Origin: Marivibrio halodurans
GTDB taxonomy: Bacteria > Pseudomonadota > Alphaproteobacteria > UBA8366 > Aestuariispiraceae
NCBI RefSeq assembly: GCF_017963645.1
Contig: NZ_JAGMWN010000004.1
Location: forward strand, 124,001-188,000
Direction of reading: 5' to 3'
Length of the DNA stretch: 64,000 nucleotides
The notes under the pieces are model-generated. The model did no database searches. It saw nothing but the letters and a program-made list of their open reading frames with translations, and was not told the origin of the DNA. The position numbers and the translations under genes are program-made. Numbering within the stretch: the stretch's first letter is position 1; every line of letters begins with the position of its first letter. Positions 8,247-16,767 of this stretch are shown in pieces.

Positions 8247-9860
8247 ATGACGACCCAGCAGGCGGACGCGATCGTCATCGGGGCGGGGCATAACGGGCTC
8301 GCCTGCGCCGGCTATCTGGCGCGCGCGGGGCTGAAGGTACATGTGGTCGAACGCGCGGGTCATATCGGCGGCGCCGCGCTGACGGAGGAATTCCATCCGG
8401 GCTATCGCAATTCCGTCTTCTCCTATCTGGTGAGCCTTCTGGACGCGCGCGTGATCCGCGATCTCGCGCTCAAGGATCACGGGCTGGAGCTTATCAAGCG
8501 TCCGGGCGGCAGCCTGCAGGTGCTCGACGGCGATCACATGTACCTGCCGCGCGACCCGGCGGCGGCGCGCGCGGCACTCGCCCGTTTCTCGGAGAAGGAC
8601 GCGGGGCGCTTCCAGGCCTTCGAGGACATGCTGGAGCGCTTCGGCGATCTGGTCCGCGCCTTGGCGGCGGAACCGCCGCCCAATTTCGGCGGCGGCATCG
8701 GCGATCTGATGACCCTGCTGGGCACCGCCAACCGGATGCGCAAGCTAACGGTCGAGGATCAGGCGACGCTCGCCGAACTGATGACCATGTCGATCGGCGA
8801 TTTTCTGGACCGCTGGTTCGAAAGCGACCCGATCAAGGGCCTGTTCGGTTTCGAGGGCGTGATCGGCAATTTCCAGGGCCCGTACGAGCAGGGGACGGCC
8901 TATGTCCTGCTGCATCACGTTTTCGGCCAGATCGACGGGCAGACCGGCGCCTGGGCCTATGCCAAGGGCGGCATGGGCGCGATCACCCAGGCGATGGCGG
9001 GCTTCGCGCGCGCCAAGGGCGCCGTGATCGAGACCGAGGCCGAGGTGGTCGAGATCACGCGCAAGGGCGGCCGGACGACCGGTGTCCTATTGGCCGACGG
9101 GCGGCGGATCGAGGCGCCGGTGGTCGCCGCGAACTGCCACCCGCGAATCCTCTATGGCCAACTTCTGCCGTTGGAGGAGGCGCCGGACGCCTTCCGCGCC
9201 AAGGTCGGTCACTGGCGCTCGGAAAGCGCGACCTTCCGGATGAACCTGGCGCTTTCGGAACTACCGAAATTCGACACCGTGCCGCACGACGATACCGGCC
9301 TGACGGCGATGCAGAACACGATCGATATCTGCCCGTCCCTGCCCTATCTGCAGGCGGCCCATGACGACGCGCGGCGCGACGGCTGGGCCAAGGCGCCGAT
9401 CGTCTCCATGTGCATCCCCTCGATCAGCGATCCCACGCTGGCGCCGGAGGGGCACCACGTCATGAGCCTGTTCTGCCAGCATTTCCGCCGCCATCTGCCG
9501 GACGGGCGAAGCTGGGACGATGTGCGCGAGACGGTCGCCGACGGGATCGTCGACACCGTCGCCGCCTATTGCCCGAACCTGAAGGGGGCGATCGTCGGAC
9601 GGCAAATCCACTCTCCCCTGGATATCGAACGTCGGCTCAACATGGTGGGGGGCGATATCTTCCATGGAAAACTCGCGCTCGACCAGATCTACAGCCTGCG
9701 CCCGGCGGCGGGATATGCCGATCACCGCATGCCGCTCGGCGGGCTCTATCTCTGCGGTTCCGGCGCGCATCCGGGCGGCGGGGTCTCCGGCATTCCGGGC
9801 CGGAACGCGGCGCTCGCCGCGCTCAAGGACCTGAAGCGCGGGCGGGTGGAAAACCCCTGA
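8247..9860 (+). CDS. FAD-dependent oxidoreductase, PYROXD2/phytoene-desaturase-like
   Basis: The 537-aa protein begins with a dinucleotide-binding fold (VIGAGHNGLACAGYLARAGL, from residue 10) and an acidic strand end (VVERAG), typical of FAD-binding amine-oxidase relatives. The early HNG, the FHPGYRNSVFSYLV region and the C-terminal GLYLCGSGAHPGGGVSG motif place it with PYROXD2-type proteins rather than carotenoid desaturases. There are no carotenoid genes nearby. Its substrate is unknown. It should be cytoplasmic or membrane-peripheral. The ATG at 8247 follows GGGGGACAGCC, a reasonable ribosome site. Confidence 0.88.
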   Translation: MTTQQADAIVIGAGHNGLACAGYLARAGLKVHVVERAGHIGGAALTEEFHPGYRNSVFSYLVSLLDARVIRDLALKDHGLELIKRPGGSLQVLDGDHMYLPRDPAAARAALARFSEKDAGRFQAFEDMLERFGDLVRALAAEPPPNFGGGIGDLMTLLGTANRMRKLTVEDQATLAELMTMSIGDFLDRWFESDPIKGLFGFEGVIGNFQGPYEQGTAYVLLHHVFGQIDGQTGAWAYAKGGMGAITQAMAGFARAKGAVIETEAEVVEITRKGGRTTGVLLADGRRIEAPVVAANCHPRILYGQLLPLEEAPDAFRAKVGHWRSESATFRMNLALSELPKFDTVPHDDTGLTAMQNTIDICPSLPYLQAAHDDARRDGWAKAPIVSMCIPSISDPTLAPEGHHVMSLFCQHFRRHLPDGRSWDDVRETVADGIVDTVAAYCPNLKGAIVGRQIHSPLDIERRLNMVGGDIFHGKLALDQIYSLRPAAGYADHRMPLGGLYLCGSGAHPGGGVSGIPGRNAALAALKDLKRGRVENP

Positions 9861-9972
9861 AGTCATTCAAATAGCCCGTGACGCGGGCATGTCGGGCATC
9901 TCCATTCCCCCTGGCGGAGCCCCCCGGCTCCCGCCCGGGCACAACAGTTTGGAAGAAGCGGAACTTGTAAGC

Positions 9973-9993
9973 GATTGCGAATTACTTGCAGTC
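9973..9993 (+). promoter_or_regulatory. Candidate Fur-type iron box upstream of hemP
   Basis: GATTGCGAA-TTA-CTTGCAGTC is an imperfect 9-3-9 inverted repeat with the TTGC...GCA half-sites seen in alphaproteobacterial Fur boxes. It lies about 70 bases before the hemP start, which is where a repressor would cover a promoter. Six of nine arm positions match. It is a prediction from pattern and gene context only. Confidence 0.45.
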
Positions 9994-10063
9994 GCATTTC
10001 CGCGCTTGTATAAGGGGCTTGGATGTCGTCGAGAGTTGGACCGGCAACGCCGGTCGGGGGAAA

Positions 10064-10228
10064 ATGCAAGACATCGATCACACGTCGCACAGTTCGCGGG
10101 AGCGGGCCATTCAACGCGTCGATGCGCGTGATTTGCTGGGGCCGCAGGGAGAGGTACGGATCATCCACAAGGATATCGAGTACCGTCTCCGCCTGACGAG
10201 CAACGATAAGCTGATCCTGACGAAATAG
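10064..10228 (+). CDS. hemP: Hemin uptake protein HemP
   Basis: This 54-aa protein carries the HemP core at its C-terminus: a DLLGPQGEVRIIHKDIEYRL strand pattern followed by LRLTSNDKLILTK, which ends the protein. HemP/HmuP family members are small DNA-binding or accessory proteins that activate haem and siderophore receptor genes under iron limitation. I chose ATG 10064 because GGGGGAAA immediately precedes it and the upstream frame is not conserved. It lies just before the TonB-dependent receptor gene and downstream of a Fur-like box, which fits an iron-starvation module. Confidence 0.88.
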   Translation: MQDIDHTSHSSRERAIQRVDARDLLGPQGEVRIIHKDIEYRLRLTSNDKLILTK

Positions 10229-10351
10229 GATCGACCGCCGTCCAGGGGCGTGCCCTGGAGCCCATGTCCTAGCCAGCCACCCAACGCCCGCCGCGCGGGT
10301 CGGTAGCCAGCCAGTGGATTTCCATTCACGACGCTATCGAAAGGGTGAGTC

Positions 10352-12589
10352 ATGATACCCAGCCTGCCCGCGCGCCGCGTCCAATCGGACGGATTCGCGC
10401 AACGCCTGATGACGGGGACGGCGCTCGGCGCCGCCTTATATGTCCTTTTGAGCCTGCCCGCCCACGCCCAATCGGGCGAGGCCGCGAATACCGGGTCAGA
10501 GGTGATGGAACTCCCGACCATCGCCGTCGAGGGCGTGCGCGACGACGACTATAAGACGGACAATTCCGCGTCGGACAAGTTCACGGCCCCCCTGGTGAAC
10601 ACGCCGAAGTCGGTCACCGTCATTCCCAAGCAGGTGATGCAGGAGCGCAACGCGGACAGCCTGGACGATGTGCTGCGCACGACGCCGGGCATCACGCTGG
10701 GCGCCGGCGAGGGCGGCGTTCCGAACGCCGATCTGCCGAATATCCGCGGCTTCGCCTCCGAAGGGAACATCTATATCGACGGCATGCGCGATACCGGCTC
10801 CCAGACCCGCGACATGTTCAATCTGGAGCAGGTCGAGGTGATCAAGGGCCCGGGCTCCGCCTATGCCGGGCGCGGTTCGACCGGCGGCAGCCTGAATCTC
10901 GTCACCAAGAAAGCCCAGGCGGACAACTTCGTCGCGGGCAGCGTCTCGGCCGGCTATCCGCTGCGCGGCCGGACCGAGTTGGACGGCAACTACGCCTTCA
11001 CCGACAACGCCGCGATGCGCGTCAACCTGATGTGGGAAGAAACCGAGGTCGCCGGACGCGACGAGGTGGAGACCAGCAGCATCGGCTTCGCGCCGTCGCT
11101 CTCGCTCGGTCTCGGCCAGCCGACGCGCGCCACGATTAGCCTCTATCACCTCCAGACCGACGACATGCCGGATTACGGTCATCCCTATGACCAAGCGACC
11201 GGCCGGCCCGTCGATGTCGATCAGGAGAATTTCTACGGCCTGACCAACCGCGACTTCCAGGAAACCCAGACGGATGCCGCGCAAGTCGAGATCGAGCACG
11301 ATATCGACGATGCCCTCACCGTTCGCAACGTCACCCGGTTTAGCTGGTCGGAGAATGATTATATCGTCACCAACCCGGACGACAGCGCGGGCAATGTCGC
11401 GAACGGCACGGTCTGGCGCGCGATCAAGAGCCGCAACGCGGATACGACCGTGATCACCAACCAGACCGAGTTGTCGGGCGATTTCGACACCGGCGGGCTC
11501 GGCCACAGCTTCAATACCGGCATCGAACTCAGCCGCGAGGACAGCAAGAACCGGAACTACAGCGTCGACACAGGCAACCGGGATTGCTCCGTCACCGGCA
11601 TCGGCGCCTCCTCCGGCTATAACTGCACCAGCCTGTTCGACCCCGATCCGGGCGATCCCTGGGCCGGCTCCATCGCCCCCTCGACGGGGTCCTCGCAGAC
11701 CAGCGTCGACACCATGTCGATCTATGCCTTCGATACGATCGAGATCGACCCGCAATGGCTCGTCAATCTCGGCCTGCGCTACGACAAGTACCGCACCGAG
11801 GCGGAAAGCAGCGGTGGGCGCGGCGGCCCCTATAACGGCAGCAACGATACCGACTTCATCAACTATCAGGCGGGCGTCGTCTATAAGCCCGCGCCGAACG
11901 GCAGCGTCTATGTCAATTACGGCACCTCCTCCGACCCGTCGGGCACGACGGCCGGGGAAGGCCGCGACAATCTCGGCTCCTCAAACGAGAATCTCGATCC
12001 GGAGGAATCCCGCAGCTACGAGGTCGGGACGAAGTGGGATCTGTTCGACGAGCAGCTCGCCGTCACCGCCGCGATCTTCCGTACCGAGAAGACCAACGCC
12101 CGGATCGCCACCGCCCCGGGACGTGGCGCCAATCAGGTGCTGGGCGGCGAACAGCGCGTCGATGGGTTCGAACTGGGCGTCTCCGGCGACATCACGGAGC
12201 GTTGGCACGTCTTCGGCGGCTATACCTTCCTCGACAGCGAGATCGTCGATGACGGTCCCAACGCCACCGACGACGGTAACGAGATCCCCAATGTTCCCAC
12301 GCACAGCCTGAGCATCTGGTCGACCTATGACCTGCTCGACGATTGGACCCTCGGCGGCGGCGCCACCTATATGTCCAGCCGCTTCGGCAACACCGGCAAC
12401 ACGGTGGAGGTGCCGGATTACTGGCGTTTCGACGGGATGGCCCGCTATTCGATCACGGAGAATGCCGACCTGCGGCTCAATGTCGAGAACATCCTCGACA
12501 AGAAATATTACGACAAGCCGTATGTGACGCATTTCGCGACCGTGGCCCCGGGCCGCTCCGTCGTGCTGTCCACCGACTTCACCTTCTAG
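10352..12589 (+). CDS. fiu: TonB-dependent siderophore receptor (Fiu/PiuA-like)
   Basis: This 745-aa outer-membrane protein should import ferric catecholate-type siderophores with energy from TonB-ExbBD. Residues 17-40 form a signal peptide ending in AHA-Q. A TonB-box-like stretch (LPTIAVEGV) follows at about 54-62, then the plug domain (NTPKSVTVIPKQVMQERN; LPNIRGFASEGNIYIDGMRD; IKGPGSAYAGRGSTGG). The remainder is a beta barrel ending in the C-terminal aromatic FTF used for outer-membrane insertion. It is followed by a PiuC-type dioxygenase and a PepSY reductase, the arrangement found for Fiu and PiuA receptors in other proteobacteria. The precise ligand cannot be read from sequence. Confidence 0.92.
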   Translation: MIPSLPARRVQSDGFAQRLMTGTALGAALYVLLSLPAHAQSGEAANTGSEVMELPTIAVEGVRDDDYKTDNSASDKFTAPLVNTPKSVTVIPKQVMQERNADSLDDVLRTTPGITLGAGEGGVPNADLPNIRGFASEGNIYIDGMRDTGSQTRDMFNLEQVEVIKGPGSAYAGRGSTGGSLNLVTKKAQADNFVAGSVSAGYPLRGRTELDGNYAFTDNAAMRVNLMWEETEVAGRDEVETSSIGFAPSLSLGLGQPTRATISLYHLQTDDMPDYGHPYDQATGRPVDVDQENFYGLTNRDFQETQTDAAQVEIEHDIDDALTVRNVTRFSWSENDYIVTNPDDSAGNVANGTVWRAIKSRNADTTVITNQTELSGDFDTGGLGHSFNTGIELSREDSKNRNYSVDTGNRDCSVTGIGASSGYNCTSLFDPDPGDPWAGSIAPSTGSSQTSVDTMSIYAFDTIEIDPQWLVNLGLRYDKYRTEAESSGGRGGPYNGSNDTDFINYQAGVVYKPAPNGSVYVNYGTSSDPSGTTAGEGRDNLGSSNENLDPEESRSYEVGTKWDLFDEQLAVTAAIFRTEKTNARIATAPGRGANQVLGGEQRVDGFELGVSGDITERWHVFGGYTFLDSEIVDDGPNATDDGNEIPNVPTHSLSIWSTYDLLDDWTLGGGATYMSSRFGNTGNTVEVPDYWRFDGMARYSITENADLRLNVENILDKKYYDKPYVTHFATVAPGRSVVLSTDFTF

Positions 12590-12654
12590 CCTAGCGACGA
12601 TTCCCGGGGCGCCCCGCGCGTCCCGGGGGCTCGCGCGGGAGTTCCCGACCGACC

Positions 12655-13332
12655 ATGATGGTGCGTATCCCCCGGGTTCTTACCCCCGATCAACTGGCCC
12701 AGGTCCGCGCCGCGCTGGATGCCGCCGATTGGGTCGACGGCCGGGTCACGGCCGGGCACCATTCCGCGCGGGTCAAGGACAACCAACAGATTCCGGAGGA
12801 GCACCCGGCCGCGCGCCGGGTCGGCGAGTTGATCGTCGCGGCGCTCAACCGAAACCCGCTCTTCATCTCCGCCGCCCTGCCGCAACGGATATTCCCGCCG
12901 CTCTTCAACCGCTACGCGGGCGGCCAGGCCTTCGGCAATCACGTCGACAACGCGATCCGCCAGAACCCGCATGTCGGGCGCATCCGCACCGACCTGTCGG
13001 CCACCCTCTTTCTGAGCGAGCCGGAGGATTACGACGGCGGCGACCTGGTGGTCGAGGACACCTACGGCACCCACGGCGTGAAATTGCCGGCGGGCGACAT
13101 GATCCTCTATCCGGCGAGCAGCCTGCATCATGTGACGCCGGTGACGCGCGGCGCGCGCACCGCCTCCTTCTTCTGGATGCAGAGCCTGGTGCGCGACGTG
13201 GGGCAGCGGTCCCTGCTTTTCGAGATGGATCAGGCGATCCAGAGCCTCGGCCGGGATTTCCCGGATCATGAAAGCCTGCCGCGCCTGACCGCGACCTATC
13301 ACAACCTGCTGCGGCGCTGGGCGGAGCCTTGA
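12655..13332 (+). CDS. piuC: Fe(II)/2-oxoglutarate-dependent dioxygenase, PiuC/YbiX type
   Basis: The 225-aa protein is a PKHD-type hydroxylase. The iron ligands are visible as H96-x-D98 (FGNHVDNA) and H158 or H159 (SLHHVTPV), with the 2-oxoglutarate-binding Arg in TRGARTASF (R165/R168). Homologues lie next to Fiu/PiuA receptors and are needed for full uptake of some catechol siderophores, although the hydroxylated target is not established. The gene begins 65 bases after the receptor gene, and its TGA overlaps the next ATG (ATGA), so the three genes form one operon. Two adjacent ATGs occur at 12655 and 12658. Confidence 0.92.
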   Translation: MMVRIPRVLTPDQLAQVRAALDAADWVDGRVTAGHHSARVKDNQQIPEEHPAARRVGELIVAALNRNPLFISAALPQRIFPPLFNRYAGGQAFGNHVDNAIRQNPHVGRIRTDLSATLFLSEPEDYDGGDLVVEDTYGTHGVKLPAGDMILYPASSLHHVTPVTRGARTASFFWMQSLVRDVGQRSLLFEMDQAIQSLGRDFPDHESLPRLTATYHNLLRRWAEP

Positions 13333-14555
13333 TGATGTCGAGCCGGACCACCACCACCCCGACAATGAAACGCCGCCCCCGGCGGAAGGCCGATGCCCTT
13401 CCGGCCCGCACTCGGCGGTTCCTGGCCGACCTGCATCTTTGGATCGGCGTCGGGTTCTGCATCCCCTTCATCCTCCTGGGGGTGAGCGGCAGTTATCTCG
13501 TCTATCACGAGAGCTTCGACGCGCTGCTGGCCGGCGGGGGGAGCGTCACCGCCACCGACGGACCGCCCCGCCCGGCGGGGGAGATCGTCGCCGCGGCCCT
13601 GGCGGCCGCCCCCGACGGCGCGGCCGCGACGCTCCTCTTCATGCCGGATGCGCCGGGCGAGGCCGCGCGCGTGCGCGTCGGCCCGGCGGACGCCAATTTC
13701 CGCGACCCGCGCATGGTGGACATGGCGATCGACCCGGCCACCCTCGCCATCCTGGATGACGGCGATGGAGGTGGCGGCGGGCGCAGCGCGCTCACCACCC
13801 TGATGCACCGCATTCACGGCCATGCGCTGATCGGCGGCGCGGGGCGCCCGGTCATCGGCTGGCTGGGCGTCGGCATGGTGATCCTCGGGATCAGCGGCCT
13901 CGTCATCTGGTGGCCGAAACGCGGGCAATGGCGGCAGGCGCTGACGATCAAGCGCGGGGCGCGCGGCCTTCGCCTGCATCGCGACCTGCATGGCGCCGTC
14001 GGCTTCTGGTCGCTGATCGTCTTCATGGTGGTAAGCGTCACCGGCGTCTATATCGCCTTCCCCCGGACCCTGACCGCCGCCGTCTCCGCCGTGACCAGCG
14101 GATCGGTGGAGAGCACATCGCCCCTCGCCCCGCCCCTCACCCCGATCGAGGCGGTGGAGGGCGCGCCGCCGCTCGACCTCGGCCGCCTCGCCGAGAGCGC
14201 CCAGGCGGCGGTTCCGGAGGGCCGTCTGTGGCGCGCCATGGCGCCGTTTCGCCCGGGCCAGCCGACGCGGGCCTGGCTGGCCCTGCCCGGCGCGGCCGAC
14301 GGCGCGCCGTCGGTGACCGTCTCCCTCGACCCCTGGACGGCCGACGTGCTGGCGATCGAGGATCCGCGCCGCTTCGACGCCGCCCGGACCATAGAGGCCT
14401 GGCAACGCCCCTTGCACGAGGGCCGGGGGCTCGGCCCGGTCTGGCGGGCGCTGGTCTTCGTCTCCGGGCTTCTGCCGTTGCTGTTCGCGATCACGGGCGT
14501 GTCGATGTGGCTGATCAAGCGCGCGCGCCGCAAGCGCTTCAAGGCGGGTGGCTGA
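13332..14555 (+). CDS. piuB: PepSY-associated membrane protein (PiuB-like iron reductase)
   Basis: The 407-aa inner-membrane protein has a PepSY_TM layout: one membrane segment near residues 37-57 (IGVGFCIPFILLGVSGSYLV), a periplasmic domain, two central segments (VIGWLGVGMVILGISGLVIW and WSLIVFMVVSVTGVYIAF), a second periplasmic domain and a final segment before a basic tail. Conserved histidines (HRIHGHAL; HRDLHG) could hold haem. PiuB-type proteins are thought to reduce ferric siderophore at the inner membrane. The ATG at 13332 overlaps the piuC stop; 13335 is a second option. The stop codon lies inside the first copy of a 14-bp tandem repeat. Confidence 0.85.
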   Translation: MMSSRTTTTPTMKRRPRRKADALPARTRRFLADLHLWIGVGFCIPFILLGVSGSYLVYHESFDALLAGGGSVTATDGPPRPAGEIVAAALAAAPDGAAATLLFMPDAPGEAARVRVGPADANFRDPRMVDMAIDPATLAILDDGDGGGGGRSALTTLMHRIHGHALIGGAGRPVIGWLGVGMVILGISGLVIWWPKRGQWRQALTIKRGARGLRLHRDLHGAVGFWSLIVFMVVSVTGVYIAFPRTLTAAVSAVTSGSVESTSPLAPPLTPIEAVEGAPPLDLGRLAESAQAAVPEGRLWRAMAPFRPGQPTRAWLALPGAADGAPSVTVSLDPWTADVLAIEDPRRFDAARTIEAWQRPLHEGRGLGPVWRALVFVSGLLPLLFAITGVSMWLIKRARRKRFKAGG

Positions 14556-14612
14556 TGGCGGGCGGCTGACGGCGGGCGGCTGATGGCGGGCGGCTGATGG
14601 CGGGCGGCTGAT
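14543..14612 (+). repeat. Five 14-bp tandem repeats spanning the piuB stop
   Basis: The unit GGCGGGCGGCTGAT occurs five times in a row, with single changes in copies 1 (T for C) and 2 (final C), and a degenerate sixth start. Each full unit carries TGA, and the piuB stop codon is the one in copy 1. The tract separates piuB from the convergent HNH gene. Confidence 0.9.
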
Positions 14613-14639
14613 GGCGGGACGGGCGCGCCCACGCCGCCT

Positions 14640-14981
14640 CTATCGCTTGCGGCGGCGCTTGGGCTTGGCGTGGCGGCCCATCGCCTCGGGCGGTTGCTTG
14701 CGCGCCCATTTGATGAATTTCGCGATCTCCGGATCGGCGCGGGCGCTTCGCGCGTCGGGCAGGTCGCGCGCCAGCGTCTTCTCGTCATGCAGGCTGTGCA
14801 GCTTCTTGTGGCACAGCCGATGCAGCCAGTCCCAGTGCCGCCCACCCTCCTTGCGTGGAATCCAGTGATGGCGGTCCACCGACGGCCCCGCGATCATCGC
14901 CCGCCCGCAGATCGGACAGGGGCCGAGATCGGTGCCCTTGGACGGGTCGTTGGGGGGCGGGTTATCGGGCGGCGCGCGCAT
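14640..14981 (-). CDS. HNH endonuclease-like protein (113 aa)
   Basis: The protein has a zinc-knuckle start (GPCPICGRAM, residues 20-29) followed by VDRHHWIPRKEGG and LHRLCHKKLHSLH, the Cys-Cys / His-His / Cys-His pattern of an HNH nuclease fold in which the second His of HH is the catalytic base. The C-terminus is strongly basic (KPKRRRKR), suiting nucleic-acid binding. Small stand-alone HNH proteins of this kind are common in alphaproteobacteria and are not necessarily mobile. No ribosome site is obvious before the ATG at 14981. It could be a DNA repair, phage-related or unknown-role nuclease. Confidence 0.75.
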   Translation of the reverse strand: MRAPPDNPPPNDPSKGTDLGPCPICGRAMIAGPSVDRHHWIPRKEGGRHWDWLHRLCHKKLHSLHDEKTLARDLPDARSARADPEIAKFIKWARKQPPEAMGRHAKPKRRRKR

Positions 14982-15037
14982 GGGGTGGGGTTATAGCATG
15001 CCCGCCCGCGCGCTTCCGCCTCCCCCTGTTCGCGCCC

Positions 15038-15700
15038 CTAAAGCGCGATTTCCCGGTCGACATAGACGCGGGCGGGTGGCGGGCCGTCGCCGCCGCCCTT
15101 CTCGGCATAGAAAAGGGCGCTCTCGCCCTTTAGGCTCGTCGGCAGGATGGCGACGCGGAAGGTCAGGGCGGGCTCGGTATCCTCGGCCGTGACGACCGCC
15201 TCCTCGCCCTCCTTGACGAACCAGGCGCCGCCCGGCCGGTGCGGCGTCGTCCGCTGGCCCAGCGCGACGGAGACCGCGCCGCTCGCCAGGACCCGCAGGC
15301 TCGGCCCCGGGATGATGTGGGTCGGGTCCTCCGCCCCCGCCTCCAACGCCACGGCGTCGAGGCGCATCAGGCGTTCCTCCTCCTCCGGCAACTCGATGGT
15401 GCGTTCCATCAGAAGGCCGGTGGTGCAGCCCGCCTCCTCGACCTCCTCCGGCTGGTCGGCCGGGGCCAGTTCCCAGCGCAGGACGAGCGCGCCGTCATGC
15501 CCCGTCTCCATCCGGGTGAGCCCCATGGCGAGCGCCGCCTCGTCGCGCGCCACGGGGTCGAGGTCGCCCAGGCTGCCGCCCCCCACGCCGAGCGACCCCT
15601 CCACGCAATAGATCACGCGGTTCGCCGCCGGGGTCGCGATCTCGACCCACCCGCCGGGGGCGATGCGGTCCTCATGCAGGCTGAAACGATAGGAGGTCAT
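15038..15700 (-). CDS. Cupin-like protein of unknown function (220 aa)
   Basis: The protein begins MTSYRFSLHEDRIAPGGWVE and is rich in beta-strand-like alternation with acidic loops. RVIYCVEGSLGVGGG near residue 30 and the LRVLASGAVSVALGQ stretch later look like two cupin halves, but the metal-binding histidines of a classical cupin are not clear. The start at 15700 has GAGGAG upstream. The same frame could extend through a tandem-repeat tract to 15910, but that part is repeat-encoded and unlikely to be protein. I cannot assign a substrate. Confidence 0.6.
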   Translation of the reverse strand: MTSYRFSLHEDRIAPGGWVEIATPAANRVIYCVEGSLGVGGGSLGDLDPVARDEAALAMGLTRMETGHDGALVLRWELAPADQPEEVEEAGCTTGLLMERTIELPEEEERLMRLDAVALEAGAEDPTHIIPGPSLRVLASGAVSVALGQRTTPHRPGGAWFVKEGEEAVVTAEDTEPALTFRVAILPTSLKGESALFYAEKGGGDGPPPARVYVDREIAL

Positions 15701-15801
15701 GCGGAATCTCCTCGAAGGGTCGAAGGGCCGGGCCGAAGCCCGGCGGCGTGCCCCGGAGGTAGCCTTCCCAGCCGGCCGGGGCAAGCCGTCCGCCCCGCGC
15801 G

Positions 15802-15879
15802 CCCATGCCGGCGCCGCCCCATGCAGGCGCCGCCCCATGCAGGCGCCCCCCATGCAGGCGCCCCCATGCAGGCGCCGCA
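15802..15879. repeat. Tandem repeat CCCATGCAGGCGCC(G), about five copies
   Basis: Five copies of a 15-16 base unit CCCCATGCAGGCGCCG follow one another, the first with CCG for CAG, and the copy length changes by one base in places. Each unit contains the self-complementary GGCGCC. The tract lies in the 5' leader side of the cupin-like gene and ahead of the divergent DUF1127 gene. Confidence 0.85.
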
Positions 15880-15968
15880 GGGGGGGCATGCAAGCATGGC
15901 GGTGGCGCACTGCCTATCTAATAGGGCAGTTACACTGCCATAAAACGAGATGAAACGGAGTTGGTCCC

Positions 15969-16190
15969 ATGAGCCTCAATGAAGCCCTCGCCCCCACCGG
16001 CCGCGCCATCGGTCGCGCGCCCGCCGTCACCCTGGTCTCCGACCTGGTCGCCCGCGTCCGGCACGCCCGCCGCCTGCAGCGCGCCCGCGCCGAACTGCAC
16101 CGGTTGAGCGACCACGACCTCGCCGACCTCGGCATCGCGCGCAGCGAGATCGACCGCGTCGTCGAAACCGGCCGCCCCCTCGGCCGCTGA
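15969..16190 (+). CDS. DUF1127 small protein
   Basis: This 73-aa protein ends with the DUF1127 signature: arginine-rich LQRARAELHRLSDHDLADLG followed by IARSEIDRVVETGRP. These proteins bind RNA or other small partners and influence phosphate, carbon and RNA metabolism in alphaproteobacteria. Many genomes have several. The gene has GGAG spaced before its ATG and is followed by a strong terminator at 16230-16268, so it is probably a single-gene transcript. A short inverted repeat (CTGCC...GGCAG) sits about 50 bases upstream of the start and might be an operator. Confidence 0.9.
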   Translation: MSLNEALAPTGRAIGRAPAVTLVSDLVARVRHARRLQRARAELHRLSDHDLADLGIARSEIDRVVETGRPLGR

Positions 16191-16229
16191 TCCGGTCCCC
16201 GCGACCCCAAGGCCCGCGGCACCCCACGA

Positions 16230-16268
16230 AAAAGCCCGCGCCCTCCGAGGAGGGGCGCGGGCTTTTTT
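16230..16268 (+). terminator. Rho-independent terminator after DUF1127 gene
   Basis: AAAAGCCCGCGCCCTCC and GGGGCGCGGGCTTTTTT form a long GC-rich stem with a short loop and a T tract. It is one of the strongest terminators in the window. Confidence 0.92.
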
Positions 16269-16767
16269 GTTTCGGACCTCCCCCATCACATGACCGATCC
16301 CTCCAAAACACCGTCCATCAGAATTTGGTACAGATCGGTACGGTGCAGGACCAAGCCAGTGCGTGAAGTTGTGCGATTTGCTGACTTTGCCGCGCATCAG
16401 GCCAGTGACAAAGCACCAACCTAGCGCCTACGGCATTACCCATATGACTTTGTTTCCGCCGTGAGAGGGACCGCTCTAGAAACGAGAGCAAGTAATATCA
16501 ATGGCTTATCAGGGTGCTGTCGCGGGCATCTCTGGCACAAGACCAGATAAATCCGATCAAGGCCGTCCTAGGCTGGCACAAATTCGTCACAACAAGGTAG
16601 TGCTAGGCGGCGAGTTTCTTCCGTTAAAGGCCTGCCTCCCTAAGGCTTCCCCTGAAATAAAAGCGCCATAAGATAAAGGTTTTAATGAGTGATGTTGTAG
16701 GCATAACTGGAATAACACCTTACTGGACAACCTTGGTCCTGACAGGCGGGGTAAAAATGGAGAAAAA
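16269..16767. other. Gene-poor AT-richer spacer, left part of an island
   Basis: About 500 bases with no convincing gene. The composition drops from GC-rich to mixed and then AT-rich, and this continues through the pseudogene to about 18030. One 56-codon frame (16501-16671, beginning MAYQGAVAG) lacks a convincing ribosome site. I see no integrase, repeat pair or tRNA that would define insertion ends. Confidence 0.5.

Noticed and set aside
16501-16671. 56-codon frame beginning MAYQGAVAG in the AT-rich spacer
   Set aside because: It has no convincing ribosome site, no recognisable similarity and no partner gene. It is as likely to be chance.
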